This document shows, piece after piece, positions 33,514 to 42,190 of a stretch of 64,000 nt of DNA. The notes beneath the pieces were generated by a model that did no database searches, was not told where the DNA came from, and saw only the letters and a program-made list of their open reading frames with translations. The translations under genes were made by a program, and so were the position numbers. Location: contig NZ_BSCT01000001.1 in NCBI RefSeq assembly GCF_030159255.1, positions 1 to 64,000 of the forward strand. Reading direction: 5' to 3'. How positions within the stretch are numbered: position 1 is the stretch's first letter; every line of letters begins with the position of its first letter. Origin of the DNA: Bradyrhizobium sp. SSBR45G. Its GTDB lineage: Bacteria; Pseudomonadota; Alphaproteobacteria; Rhizobiales; Xanthobacteraceae.

Positions 33514-34269
33514 TCATGCCGAGAGATAGCGCTGTTGCAGCGCTGCACGCGCGGCGTCGTCGATGCCCAGGGCGTCGCGCATATAGGCGTCGAGACCTCC
33601 ATGCGCTTCACGGACCGTGTCGAGGGCCGCGGCCAGGAACGAGGCCTGCACCGTGCCGATCGCCTCGAGCACCTCGTGCGGGAGCTCGGCATGCGATGCG
33701 GTGTCACGCCGAAAATACTGATTGGTGAGCAGGTAGTCGTCGAGGATGATCTCGTCCGGCACGTCGAGGGCGGCGAGCACGAGCGCGCAGGCCACCCCTG
33801 TGCGATCCTTGCCGGCGGTGCAGTGAATCACCAGCGGCGCATGATCGCCGAGCAGATGATCGAACAGGGCGCGAAAGCGCGGCGTGTGGTGGCGGATATA
33901 GTTGCGATAGGACTCCCGCATCAGGTCCAGCGCATCATCCGTGGTCAATCGTCCCGCCGCCCAGCGCTCCCGCAGCACGGGGGCGACGCTCGGCTCGATC
34001 GGCAAGACGTGCACGGCGATGTCGGCGATCGTGCACAGGCTGGCGCTCCGCTCCTGACGGCCGCGGAAATCGAAGGCACTGCGGATACCGAGCTGGCGGA
34101 CGGTCGCCGCGTCGGCGTCGGTCAACTGACCGAGATGATTGGAGCGGAAGATCTGCCGCCAGCGCACATGACGTCCATCGCGGCTGGGATATCCGCCGAG
34201 GTCCCTGAAATTGCTCGCGCCCTCAAGATTGAGATGGCGGGCGGGATGAGGAGGCGGATCGTCGGTCAT
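33514..34269 (-). CDS. Tyrosine/phosphoinositide phosphatase (Y_phosphatase3 / MptpB type)
   Basis: About 251 residues with the P-loop HCTAGKDRTG near residue 140 (Cys nucleophile and Arg of CX5R). This is the GKDRTG variant characteristic of MptpB-like phosphatases. The N-terminal GASNFRDLGGYPSRDG and downstream DDYLLTNQYFRRD are also family signatures. No signal peptide, so cytoplasmic or non-classically secreted. Such enzymes act on phosphotyrosine, phosphoserine or phosphoinositides. An upstream in-frame ATG at 34287 is possible. Confidence 0.88.
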   Translation of the reverse strand: MTDDPPPHPARHLNLEGASNFRDLGGYPSRDGRHVRWRQIFRSNHLGQLTDADAATVRQLGIRSAFDFRGRQERSASLCTIADIAVHVLPIEPSVAPVLRERWAAGRLTTDDALDLMRESYRNYIRHHTPRFRALFDHLLGDHAPLVIHCTAGKDRTGVACALVLAALDVPDEIILDDYLLTNQYFRRDTASHAELPHEVLEAIGTVQASFLAAALDTVREAHGGLDAYMRDALGIDDAARAALQQRYLSA

Positions 34270-34319
34270 GGCCCGATTGTACGTCATCGGGCGTCGGGTG
34301 TGAATCGGGGACGGGGAGA

Positions 34320-34355
34320 AAGCAAAAGGGTCGGAACCTTATCGGTCCGACCCTT
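34320..34355 (-). terminator. Terminator of the DUF2735 gene
   Basis: On the minus strand AAGGGTCGGA, a 10-nt loop and TCCGACCCTT form a perfect 10-bp stem, followed by TTGCTTT. It starts about 40 bases after the DUF2735 stop codon and upstream of the phosphatase gene, which must therefore have its own promoter. Confidence 0.75.
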
Positions 34356-34395
34356 CAGCAGAAGCGCGAAGCGTGCGTCACGAAACTTGTCGACA

Positions 34396-34587
34396 TCAGC
34401 GATCCCACAACGGCTTGGCTTCCTGGATCGCCTCGTCATGGTACCAGCTGCCGCTGTAGATGGTGGGCTGCAGAGACGGAGCGATCTGCCGCGCCGAGGC
34501 GTCTCCGAGGCGAGGTGCGAGACCTGCTCGTCCCCCGCGCGGGAATTGATAGATCCTCGCGGATCCCTCGTTCACTCTGGTGTCCAT
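34396..34587 (-). CDS. DUF2735 protein adjacent to glnII
   Basis: About 63 residues. It contains GSARIYQFPRGGRAG, the IYQFP-GGR signature I associate with DUF2735, and a C-terminal YHDEAIQEAKPLW. The ATG at 34587 has GGAGA upstream. DUF2735 genes are typically found next to type II glutamine synthetase genes in Hyphomicrobiales, which supports the call and hints at a role in nitrogen control. Here it diverges from glnII with a 540-base gap. Confidence 0.8.
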   Translation of the reverse strand: MDTRVNEGSARIYQFPRGGRAGLAPRLGDASARQIAPSLQPTIYSGSWYHDEAIQEAKPLWDR

Positions 34588-35025
34588 CGAAATTCTCCTT
34601 CCCATCGGACCACCTGATGGTGCGCCCGACTCGTTCTCTTGTGGTTACCATTCTCGATATCGGCGGCTGCCCCCAGGAATGCAATATGATCAAAACGAAA
34701 TCACAAATTGCGTATTTTGAGGGCAAACATGGATTTGCCCCCTGCGAAGCAACGTGCAGCTGATTAACGCTTGGGCCAGATCAAAGGTTGCGAGGTCGGG
34801 CGCAAAGCTTTTCGAAAATGTCCGGGAACTGCTGCCGTCTTGTTCGGCGCCTTTTTCGCGCCGCCGCAAATGCCACGGAATCAAGCGGGTTTTCGACGCG
34901 CCGGCTGCGGCGCCATGCGTCCCGTGCAATCCCGGTCGCGCTGCTTTGCCGCACCCCAGATGGCGGCAGCGCCGATCTCCGGTGCCCCGATCCGCGCGCA
35001 AAACTGCGGCGGGACGTCGCGGCAC
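34588..35025. promoter_or_regulatory. Divergent DUF2735-glnII regulatory region
   Basis: This stretch lies upstream of the sigma-54 promoter and should hold activator sites. Visible elements are CACC-ATCA-GGTG on the minus strand (an imperfect NtrC-like dyad near 34606-34617), an AT-rich patch at 34680-34720, and the perfect inverted repeat GGGCAAA-CATGGA-TTTGCCC at 34721-34740. None can be assigned to a regulator with certainty. No gene is supported. Confidence 0.4.
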
Positions 35026-35043
35026 TTGGCACGTTCCGTGCTT
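35026..35043 (+). promoter_or_regulatory. Sigma-54 (RpoN) promoter of glnII
   Basis: TTGGCACGTTCCGTGCTT matches the -24/-12 consensus TGGCACG-N4-TTGC(A/T), with GG and GC separated by exactly ten bases. Predicted transcription start is about 35052, giving a leader of about 75 nt before glnII. Rhizobial glnII is known to be NtrC/RpoN dependent, so both sequence and context agree. Confidence 0.85.
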
Positions 35044-35128
35044 AAGAGTGCGCTGGCCGATCGTGGCCGGGTAAGCGGGGAGCCTTCGATTGCTGGGCTC
35101 CCACCTTTCGATAAGACAGAGAGGCTCA

Positions 35129-36163
35129 ATGACGAAATACAAGCTCGAGTACATCTGGCTCGACGGCTACAAGCCGGTGCCGAATTTGCGCGGCAAGACA
35201 CAGATCAAGGAATTTTCCTCCTTCCCGACCCTGGAACAGCTGCCTCTTTGGGGCTTCGACGGCTCGTCGACGATGCAGGCCGAAGGCCATAGCTCCGACT
35301 GCGTGCTGAAGCCGGTCGCCGTGTATCCCGACGCTGGCCGTACCAACGGCGCTCTGGTGATGTGCGAAGTGATGATGCCGGACGGCAAGACTCCGCATCC
35401 GTCGAACGCGCGCGCCACCATCCTGGACGATCCGGACGCGTGGTTCGGCTTCGAGCAGGAGTACTTCTTCTACAAGGACGGTCGTCCGCTCGGCTTCCCG
35501 GAATACGGCTATCCGGCGCCGCAGGGTCCGTACTACACCGGCGTCGGCTTCAAGAATGTCGGCGACGTTGCCCGCAAGATCGTCGAAGAGCATCTCGACC
35601 TGTGCCTCGCCGCCGGCATCAACCACGAAGGCATCAACGCCGAGGTGGCGAAGGGCCAGTGGGAATTCCAGGTGTTCGGCAAGGGCTCGCGCACGGCCGC
35701 TGATCAGATGTGGATGGCCCGCTACCTGATGCTGCGCCTGACCGAGAAGTACGGCATCGACATCGAGTTCCACTGCAAGCCGCTCGGCGACACCGATTGG
35801 AACGGCTCGGGCATGCACTGCAACTTCTCGACCAAGCATATGCGCGAAGTCGGCGGCAAGGAGTACTTCGAGAAGCTGATGGACGCCTTCAAGGACGCCC
35901 GCGCCGACCACATCGCCGTGTACGGTCCGGACAACCACATGCGTCTGACCGGCAAGCACGAGACCGCGTCGATCGACACCTTCAGCTGGGGTATTGCCGA
36001 CCGCGGTGCTTCGATCCGCGTTCCGCACTCCTTCGCGAACAATGGGTACAAGGGCTATCTGGAAGACCGCCGTCCGAACTCCCAGGGCGACCCCTACCAG
36101 ATCGCGTCTCAGGTGCTGAAGACGATCTCGACGGTTCCGACCGGCGCGAAAGCCGCAGCCTAA
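35129..36163 (+). CDS. glnII: Glutamine synthetase type II
   Basis: 344 residues, the eukaryote-like GSII form. It starts MTKYKLEYIWLDGYKPVPNL, then has LPLWGFDGSST (beta-grasp), EQEYFF (metal Glu), GINHEGINAEVAKGQWEFQ, NGSGMHCNFST (ATP/metal), and the glutamate-binding ADRGASIRVPH. It condenses ammonia and glutamate using ATP as an octamer or decamer in the cytoplasm. GSII lacks the adenylylation control of GSI, so regulation is mainly transcriptional. The ATG at 35129 follows AGAGAGG. A sigma-54 promoter lies upstream and a strong terminator downstream. Confidence 0.97.
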   Translation: MTKYKLEYIWLDGYKPVPNLRGKTQIKEFSSFPTLEQLPLWGFDGSSTMQAEGHSSDCVLKPVAVYPDAGRTNGALVMCEVMMPDGKTPHPSNARATILDDPDAWFGFEQEYFFYKDGRPLGFPEYGYPAPQGPYYTGVGFKNVGDVARKIVEEHLDLCLAAGINHEGINAEVAKGQWEFQVFGKGSRTAADQMWMARYLMLRLTEKYGIDIEFHCKPLGDTDWNGSGMHCNFSTKHMREVGGKEYFEKLMDAFKDARADHIAVYGPDNHMRLTGKHETASIDTFSWGIADRGASIRVPHSFANNGYKGYLEDRRPNSQGDPYQIASQVLKTISTVPTGAKAAA

Positions 36164-36202
36164 GACGCCGAACATCATACCCCGGGGCAGGGGCTCACGT
36201 GA

Positions 36203-36240
36203 TGATCCGCCGGAGCAGCCGCTCCGGCGGATCATTCGTT
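36203..36240 (+). terminator. Rho-independent terminator of glnII
   Basis: TGATCCGCCGGAGC at 36203-36216 pairs perfectly with GCTCCGGCGGATCA at 36221-36234 across a 4-base loop (AGCC), followed by TTCGTTTG. This 14-bp stem, 39 bases after the stop, is the strongest terminator in the window. Confidence 0.85.
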
Positions 36241-36367
36241 TGTGGCGGCACGTCGTCGACTGAGAGCTCCGCCGGTCCATCTTGATCAATCGCAAGTCGG
36301 GCATGCGACGGCGGCGGTATGTGTGTCCTGGACGGTGGAGACGCGGATCTGGGAAGCGGAGTGTCGA

Positions 36368-36826
36368 ATGAACTTTCGGAAATGGGTGGTTGGTGTCGTG
36401 CTTGCCGGTACAGCCGTCGCGCTCGCCGTCACGCCGGTACCGTCCAATGCAGACCAGTATCTGCCGCGCCTCGGCGACATCATGAATCTGGTCCAGGTCA
36501 GGCACGCCAAGCTGTGGTTCGCTGGACAGGCCAAGAACTGGGACCTCGCCGCTTACGAGCTGGCGCAGCTCAAGCAGAGCCTCGCCGATGCGGCGGGCTT
36601 CTATTCGGGGCTGCCGGTGGACAACGTGACCACGCTGAGCCAGCCAATCCAGTCGATCTCCGATGCGATCGCGGCCAAGGACGGCAAGCGGTTCGCCTCC
36701 GCCGTGACCGAGCTGACCTCGGGCTGCAATGCCTGCCACGCGACGATGCAGCGCGGCTTCGTGGCGATCCGCATTCCGACCGACAAGCCGTTCGGCAACC
36801 AGGATTTCCGGCCGCAGGGCCACTGA
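36368..36826 (+). CDS. Periplasmic c-type cytochrome, four-helix (c'-like)
   Basis: 152 residues. The signal peptide runs through about residue 28 (VVLAGTAVALAVTPVPSNAD). Three or four helices follow, with a single heme-binding CNACH at about residues 123-127, near the C-terminus as in class II cytochromes. The segment LVQVRHAKLWFAGQAKNWDLA is typical of small rhizobial 'cytochrome c family' proteins. It could act in electron transfer or gas sensing. Not in an operon with oxidases; the start is the first ATG before the signal. Confidence 0.75.
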   Translation: MNFRKWVVGVVLAGTAVALAVTPVPSNADQYLPRLGDIMNLVQVRHAKLWFAGQAKNWDLAAYELAQLKQSLADAAGFYSGLPVDNVTTLSQPIQSISDAIAAKDGKRFASAVTELTSGCNACHATMQRGFVAIRIPTDKPFGNQDFRPQGH

Positions 36827-36928
36827 CCGGGCCGGCTGGGGCGTCGAGTTGCGGTGCAAAATTGCGCCTTCCACCGGCGGCGCGCATCGACTAAGAGCGG
36901 CGGCAACCCGTCCACCGCCTGAGCCCTC

Positions 36929-38551
36929 ATGATCCGCCTCGACAACATCAGCAAGCAAGTCGGCCACCAGATTCTGTTCATCGAAGCCTCCGCCGCCCTC
37001 CAGCGCGGCGAGAAGATCGGCTTGGTCGGTCCCAACGGGGCCGGCAAGACCACGCTGTTCCGGATGATCTCGGGCCGCGAGCAGCCGGATGAAGGCCAGG
37101 TCTCGACCGATCGGGGCATCTCCATCGGCTATTTCAACCAGGATGTCGGCGAAATGTCCGGCCGCAGCGCCGTGGCCGAGGTCATGGATGGCGCCGGACC
37201 GGTGTCCGCGGTCGCCGCCGAGCTCAAGGAGCTCGAGACGGCGATGGCCGATCCGGATCGCGCCGATGAGATGGACGAGATCATCGCGCGCTACGGCGAG
37301 GTGCTGGCCCGCTTCGAGGAGCTCGACGGCTATGCACTCGACAGCCGCGCCCGCGAGGCGCTGGCCGGTCTCGGCTTCTCCGAGGAGATGATGGACAAGG
37401 ACGTCGGCCTGTTGTCCGGCGGCTGGAAGATGCGCGTCGCACTGGCCCGCATCCTCTTGATGCGTCCCGACGTGATGCTGCTCGACGAGCCCTCGAACCA
37501 TCTCGATCTCGAGAGCCTGATCTGGCTGGAGCATTTCCTCAAAGGCTATGAAGGCGCGCTGCTGATGACCTCGCATGATCGCGAGTTCATCAACCGCATC
37601 ATCAACAAGGTGATCGAGATCGACGCCGGCCAGCTCACGACCTATTCCGGCGACTACGAGTTCTACGAGCAGCAGCGGGCGCTGAACGAGAAGCAGCAGC
37701 AGGCGCAATATGAGCGCCAGCAGGCGATGCTGGCCAAGGAGATCAAGTTCATCGAGCGCTTCAAGGCGCGGGCCTCGCATGCGGCGCAGGTGCAGAGCCG
37801 GGTCAAAAAGCTCGACAAGATCGAGCGGGTCGAGCCGCCGAAGCGCCGCCAGACCGTCGCGTTCGACTTTCTGCCGGCGCCGCGCTCGGGCGAGGACGTG
37901 GTGGCGCTGAAGAACGTCTCCAAGAGCTATGGCAGCCGTCGAATCTATGAAGGGCTGGACTTCATGATCCGGCGCCGGGAGCGCTGGTGCGTGATGGGCG
38001 TCAACGGCGCCGGCAAGTCGACCCTGCTCAAGCTGGTCACCGGCACCGCGGAGCCGGATGATGGCTCGGTGACGATCGGCGGCAGCGTCAAGATGGGCTA
38101 TTTCGCACAGCATGCCATGGACCTGCTGGATGGCGAAGACACTGTGTTCGAGTCGCTCGAACATTCGTTTCCGCAGGCCGGACAGGGCTCGCTGCGCGCG
38201 CTCGCGGGCTGCTTCGGCTTCTCCGGCGACGACGTCGAGAAGCGCTGCCGGGTGCTGTCGGGCGGCGAGAAGGCGCGGCTCGTGATGGCCAAGATGCTCT
38301 ACGATCCGCCGAACTTCCTGGTGCTGGACGAGCCGACCAACCATCTGGACATGGCGACCAAGGAGATGCTGATCGCGGCTCTGGCGAGCTTCGAGGGCAC
38401 CATGCTGTTCGTGTCGCATGACCGCCATTTCCTTGCCGCGCTGTCCAACCGTCTGCTCGAGCTGACGCCCGACGGCATCCACCAGTATGGCGGCGGCTAT
38501 ACCGAATATGTCGCGCGCAGCGGCCACGAGGCGCCGGGCCTGCGCAGCTGA
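36929..38551 (+). CDS. ABC-F family ATPase (YbiT-like)
   Basis: 540 residues with two ABC domains and no membrane region. Domain 1 has Walker A GPNGAGKTT, signature LSGGWKMRVALAR and Walker B LLDEPSNHLD. Domain 2 has GVNGAGKST, LSGGEKARLVMAK and VLDEPTNHLD. They are joined by a charged linker, about residues 235-310 (IKFIERFKARASHAAQVQSR). ABC-F proteins bind the ribosomal E site and relieve stalled or non-productive translation. Length and linker favour the YbiT subgroup over EttA or Uup. Confidence 0.92.
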   Translation: MIRLDNISKQVGHQILFIEASAALQRGEKIGLVGPNGAGKTTLFRMISGREQPDEGQVSTDRGISIGYFNQDVGEMSGRSAVAEVMDGAGPVSAVAAELKELETAMADPDRADEMDEIIARYGEVLARFEELDGYALDSRAREALAGLGFSEEMMDKDVGLLSGGWKMRVALARILLMRPDVMLLDEPSNHLDLESLIWLEHFLKGYEGALLMTSHDREFINRIINKVIEIDAGQLTTYSGDYEFYEQQRALNEKQQQAQYERQQAMLAKEIKFIERFKARASHAAQVQSRVKKLDKIERVEPPKRRQTVAFDFLPAPRSGEDVVALKNVSKSYGSRRIYEGLDFMIRRRERWCVMGVNGAGKSTLLKLVTGTAEPDDGSVTIGGSVKMGYFAQHAMDLLDGEDTVFESLEHSFPQAGQGSLRALAGCFGFSGDDVEKRCRVLSGGEKARLVMAKMLYDPPNFLVLDEPTNHLDMATKEMLIAALASFEGTMLFVSHDRHFLAALSNRLLELTPDGIHQYGGGYTEYVARSGHEAPGLRS

Positions 38552-38572
38552 TCACGGCGCTGCCGCCTCGCG

Positions 38573-39481
38573 TCATCGTTTCAACCAGTCGAAAACCAGC
38601 GGGGCGGCACGCCGGAGCGTGTCATCCATGGCGGGACCGTTGCCGGCGGTGGCCTGACGGCTGGCCGACGGCTCGTCGAAACCGTGGGTCGCTCCTGGAT
38701 AGACCGTCGTGTCGATCGCCGTGCCGGCTCGCTGCGAGCGCTCGGCCAGGGAGATGCAGAGGGCTGGCGAGACTTCCTCGTCATCGGCGGCGAGAAACAG
38801 TGCGATCGGTGCATTGGTCCTGAGCGTCGGGCCGAGCAGGGCCGCTTCGCCGCATCCGGGATAGAAGACGAGGGCGCCGCGGAAACCGGATGATTGCGCA
38901 CCCTGGCGAAACAGCACGTTCAATGCGGTGCTGCCGCCGTTGGACCAGCCCTGCAGCACGATCTGGCTCGCTGCGACATCGCTGCGCTGACGCAGATAAG
39001 TGAGCGCGCCCTCGGCATCGAGCGGTCGCACCGTGCGTTCATTGACGTCGTCGCGCTCCGGATCGTCATGCGTATGACGGCCGAAACCATGGGCCTTGCC
39101 GCGCGGACCAAAACTGTCGGGCAGCAGCGCGAGATAGCCGCGCTCGGCCCAGTAGCTGCCCCACATCATGTGACGCTTCGACAGCGTGCCGGCATTGCAT
39201 GGCGATGCAGGCGCAGTCCGTGACACCAGCGTACAGCCGGAGTTGACGTTGGATGAGTAGGGGCCGCCGCGGCCGTGGAGCATGATGACAGCGGGAAACG
39301 GTCCATTTCCCTGCGGCTTGAACAGATAGGCCGCGAGATCGGTGCTGCCATCGGCACTTGGAAAGTACACCGTGTCCGGTTGGCCGGCCGACGCCGGTGT
39401 CAGCCACGGCATGCCAAGCAAGGCCAAACCCAGGGCAACAGCGCAGCTCTTGGTCCGAATCTTCCGCGTCGTGTTCTCCAT
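38573..39481 (-). CDS. Exported dienelactone hydrolase-like alpha/beta hydrolase
   Basis: 302 residues with a signal peptide (ALGLALLGMPWLTPASAG), then an alpha/beta hydrolase domain. It has VIMLHGRGGPY (oxyanion region), GWSNGGSTAL (nucleophile elbow, Ser instead of the Cys of true dienelactone hydrolases), LFLAADDEEVSP (acid) and ATHGFDEP (catalytic His). It probably hydrolyses an ester in the periplasm. Its ATG overlaps the stop of the histidine kinase gene (TGATG), implying translational coupling, an unusual pairing. Confidence 0.85.
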   Translation of the reverse strand: MENTTRKIRTKSCAVALGLALLGMPWLTPASAGQPDTVYFPSADGSTDLAAYLFKPQGNGPFPAVIMLHGRGGPYSSNVNSGCTLVSRTAPASPCNAGTLSKRHMMWGSYWAERGYLALLPDSFGPRGKAHGFGRHTHDDPERDDVNERTVRPLDAEGALTYLRQRSDVAASQIVLQGWSNGGSTALNVLFRQGAQSSGFRGALVFYPGCGEAALLGPTLRTNAPIALFLAADDEEVSPALCISLAERSQRAGTAIDTTVYPGATHGFDEPSASRQATAGNGPAMDDTLRRAAPLVFDWLKR

Positions 39482-41577
39482 CAGCTCTCGACCATCTCGG
39501 TCACGCGGCTGGCGAGTGCCTCGACGTCGAACGGCTTGGTCAGCACCTGCATCCCCGGCGCGAGCTGGCCGCTGCCAAGGATCGCATTCTCGGCATAGCC
39601 GGTGATGAAAAGCACCTTGAGATCGGGGCGCGTCGCCCGCGCCGCGTCGGCGAGCTGACGGCCGTTCATGCCGCCGGGCAGGCCGACATCGGTGATCAGG
39701 AGATCGATGCGCGCAATGGACTGCAGGGCGGCAAGGCCCGTGGGGCCATCCTTCGCCTCGATCACGGCGTAGCCGCGCTCCTCCAGCACCTCCATCACCA
39801 GCATGCGCACGGTCGGCTCATCATCGACGACCAGGATGGTCTGGCCCGTCCGCGCCGACATCGTCGTCTCGGTGCGTGCGGGATCGTCGGCTTCGGCTTC
39901 GTCGACATAGTGACGCGGGAAATAGAGGCACATCGTGGTGCCCTGGCCGAGCTCGGAGTAGATCCGCACCTGGCCGCCGGACTGCCGTGCGAAGCCGTAG
40001 ACCATCGACAGGCCGAGGCCGGTGCCCTGGCCGATCGGCTTGGTCGTGAAGAACGGATCGAAAGCGTGCTCGATCACGTCGGGCGTCATGCCAGTGCCGG
40101 TGTCGGTCACGCACAGCGAGATGTACTGCCCCGGCGGCAGGTCGCGTTCGCGGGCCGCGCGGTCGTCCAGCCATTTGTTGGCGGTCTCGATGGTGATCCG
40201 GCCGCCCGCGGGCATGGCGTCGCGGGCATTGATGCAGAGATTGAGCAGGGCGCTTTCGAGCTGAGAGGAATCGATCAGTGCCGGCCATAAACCGCCAGCG
40301 GTGACGACCTCCAGGTTGATCTGCGGGCCGACGGTGCGGCGGACCAGCTCCTCCATGCCCATGACCAGGCGATTGACGTCGGTCGGCTTGGGATCGAGCG
40401 TCTGCCGGCGCGAGAAGGCGAGCAGGCGATGGGTCAGCGCGGCGGCTCGCTTGGAGGCGCCCTGGGCGGCCGCGACGTAGCGGTCGACTTCGGCGAACCG
40501 GCCCTGGCGCAGGCGGGCCTGCAGCATCTCGAGCGAGCCCATGATGCCCGTCAGGAGATTGTTGAAATCATGCGCAATGCCGCCGGTCAGCTGTCCGACA
40601 GCCTCCATCTTCTGCGACTGGCGCAGCGCCTCCTCGGCCTCGCGCAGCCGCGTCTGCTCGCGCAGCCGTTCCGTGACGTCGTAGACGAACTGATAGGCGC
40701 CGATCTGCTCGCCCGAGGCGTCGCGCAGCGTCGACAACCGCATCTCGTAATAGCGGCGATCCCGGCGCGGATCGCCGAACTCGCTGATTTCGACGAATTC
40801 CTCGCCGGCCAGAGCGCGTGCCCACACGGCGCGGACGGCCTCACGGTGTTCGGGCATGCCGTTGAGCAGCGCCAGCATATCGTCGCCAACCTTGGGCAGA
40901 ACGCCGAAGATGCGCTCGAATTCCCGCGCGGACGCACCGTTGATCGCGATCAGGCGGAACTGCATGTCGACGACCTGGACGAAGGCGTTGGTGCCTTCGA
41001 CGATGTCGGCGAGCAGCTTGCGCTCGGCGAGCGCGGCAACGACGCGCGCCTCCAGCGTGTCGTTGATCTCCTGCAAAGCCGCCTCGGCGCGCTTGCGCGC
41101 GGTGATGTCCTGGAACAGCACCGCGACCTGGCGGCGGCTCGCCGGCTCTACCCTGAACGCGGCCAGCTCGAGATGGCGGCCGGTGGCGACCAGCTCGCGC
41201 TCGAACCGGATCGGCTCGCCGGTGCGCAGCACCTTGCCATAGAGCTCGACCCAGCCTCCGGCTTCGTCGGGCACCATCTCGCGCACCTTCTGCCCGACCA
41301 CGTTGGGGATGCCGGCGTGCAGCGCATAGGCCGGGTTGGCCTCGACATGGATGTAGTCGCTCAACGGGCCATGCGGGCCGTCGAAGAACTCGATGATGCA
41401 GAAGCCCTCGTCGATCGAGTTGAACAGCGTCCGATAGCGCTCCTCGCTTTCGGCCAGTGCGGATTCGGCGCGGGCACGCCATCCGGCATCCGCTGCGAAC
41501 AATGTCTGGAGCCTGGCATTCTCAGTTTCGAGCTCCTGCAGGCGTCGGCGGAGCGCGTCGACCTCTGCGGAACTCAC
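39481..41577 (-). CDS. PAS-PAS hybrid sensor histidine kinase with receiver domain
   Basis: 698 residues. An N-terminal coiled coil (DALRRRLQELETENARLQTL) is followed by a PAS domain at about 60-180 and a second at about 195-320. HisKA has GGIAHDFNNLLTGIMG (phospho-acceptor His), and HATPase has NLCINARDAMPAGGRI and GTGLGLSMVYGFARQSGG. A C-terminal receiver (from about 580) has VVDDEPTVR and phospho-acceptor Asp in LLITDVGLPG. There is no membrane segment, so it is a soluble sensor. The start is GTG, and no separate response regulator is adjacent. It is the first gene of a two-gene unit with the hydrolase. Confidence 0.92.
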   Translation of the reverse strand: MSSAEVDALRRRLQELETENARLQTLFAADAGWRARAESALAESEERYRTLFNSIDEGFCIIEFFDGPHGPLSDYIHVEANPAYALHAGIPNVVGQKVREMVPDEAGGWVELYGKVLRTGEPIRFERELVATGRHLELAAFRVEPASRRQVAVLFQDITARKRAEAALQEINDTLEARVVAALAERKLLADIVEGTNAFVQVVDMQFRLIAINGASAREFERIFGVLPKVGDDMLALLNGMPEHREAVRAVWARALAGEEFVEISEFGDPRRDRRYYEMRLSTLRDASGEQIGAYQFVYDVTERLREQTRLREAEEALRQSQKMEAVGQLTGGIAHDFNNLLTGIMGSLEMLQARLRQGRFAEVDRYVAAAQGASKRAAALTHRLLAFSRRQTLDPKPTDVNRLVMGMEELVRRTVGPQINLEVVTAGGLWPALIDSSQLESALLNLCINARDAMPAGGRITIETANKWLDDRAARERDLPPGQYISLCVTDTGTGMTPDVIEHAFDPFFTTKPIGQGTGLGLSMVYGFARQSGGQVRIYSELGQGTTMCLYFPRHYVDEAEADDPARTETTMSARTGQTILVVDDEPTVRMLVMEVLEERGYAVIEAKDGPTGLAALQSIARIDLLITDVGLPGGMNGRQLADAARATRPDLKVLFITGYAENAILGSGQLAPGMQVLTKPFDVEALASRVTEMVES

Positions 41578-41781
41578 TCTGCAATGGCCTCTTCGCGCTT
41601 CGGAACGAGACAGATCGGATCGGGATGGTTGTCGCAGGGCATGTTCGGCTCGATGTGGGGATCGACTGACAACATATCATGTCAACGAGGCCCGCGGCAC
41701 GCTTCCATCCATGGAACTTGCGGCCCGCGGTTCGGCCCCGCCGGCATCGCGGCGGGGCGCCGATCGCGTCGGTCGCTGGCG

Positions 41782-42027
41782 TCAGCCGCCAGCCTCGCAC
41801 TTCTTCAGGAAGCTGGTCTTGGCGGCGCCGGCGAGCTTCTTGCCGTCGGAGCCGACCGCCTTGGTCTCGCAGGTGTCGGCCATGCACTTCTTCATGAACG
41901 AGGTCTTCGCGGCGCCGGCCAGAGCCTTGCCGTCCTTGCCGACGGCCTTGGTCTCGCAGCTGTCTTCGGCAAAAGCGGAGCCGGCCGCGAACGTTGCCAG
42001 CGCAGCGATCAGAAAAAGCTTCTTCAT
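41782..42027 (-). CDS. Exported protein with two PsiF repeats
   Basis: 81 residues: signal peptide MKKLFLIAALATFAAGSAFA, then two tandem units. Each begins CETKAVG-DGK and ends GAAKTSF-KKC, about 28 residues long and over 80% identical to each other. The repeat matches the PsiF family (phosphate-starvation-inducible, function unknown). Each unit has a Cys near both ends, suggesting one disulfide per repeat. The ATG at 42027 follows AAGGAGACACCCTC. Monocistronic. Confidence 0.85.
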   Translation of the reverse strand: MKKLFLIAALATFAAGSAFAEDSCETKAVGKDGKALAGAAKTSFMKKCMADTCETKAVGSDGKKLAGAAKTSFLKKCEAGG

Positions 42028-42190
42028 GAGGGTGTCTCCTTGGGACAAACAATGCGCCGGATGGGAGCCGCAAATCTTGGCGCGATCAAGTTTCCTGTTC
42101 GGGCTATCACCCGAAATCCGGCCCGGCGGGATGATGATCTCATCAGCATGCTACCGACGGCGCCGGTGCGGTCGGCTGTACGACGCATGG

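Noticed and set aside
35126..38527. 1,133-codon minus-strand open frame
   Set aside because: Antisense to glnII, the cytochrome and the ABC-F ATPase. Composition is that of a mirrored GC-rich coding region, and it crosses the glnII terminator.
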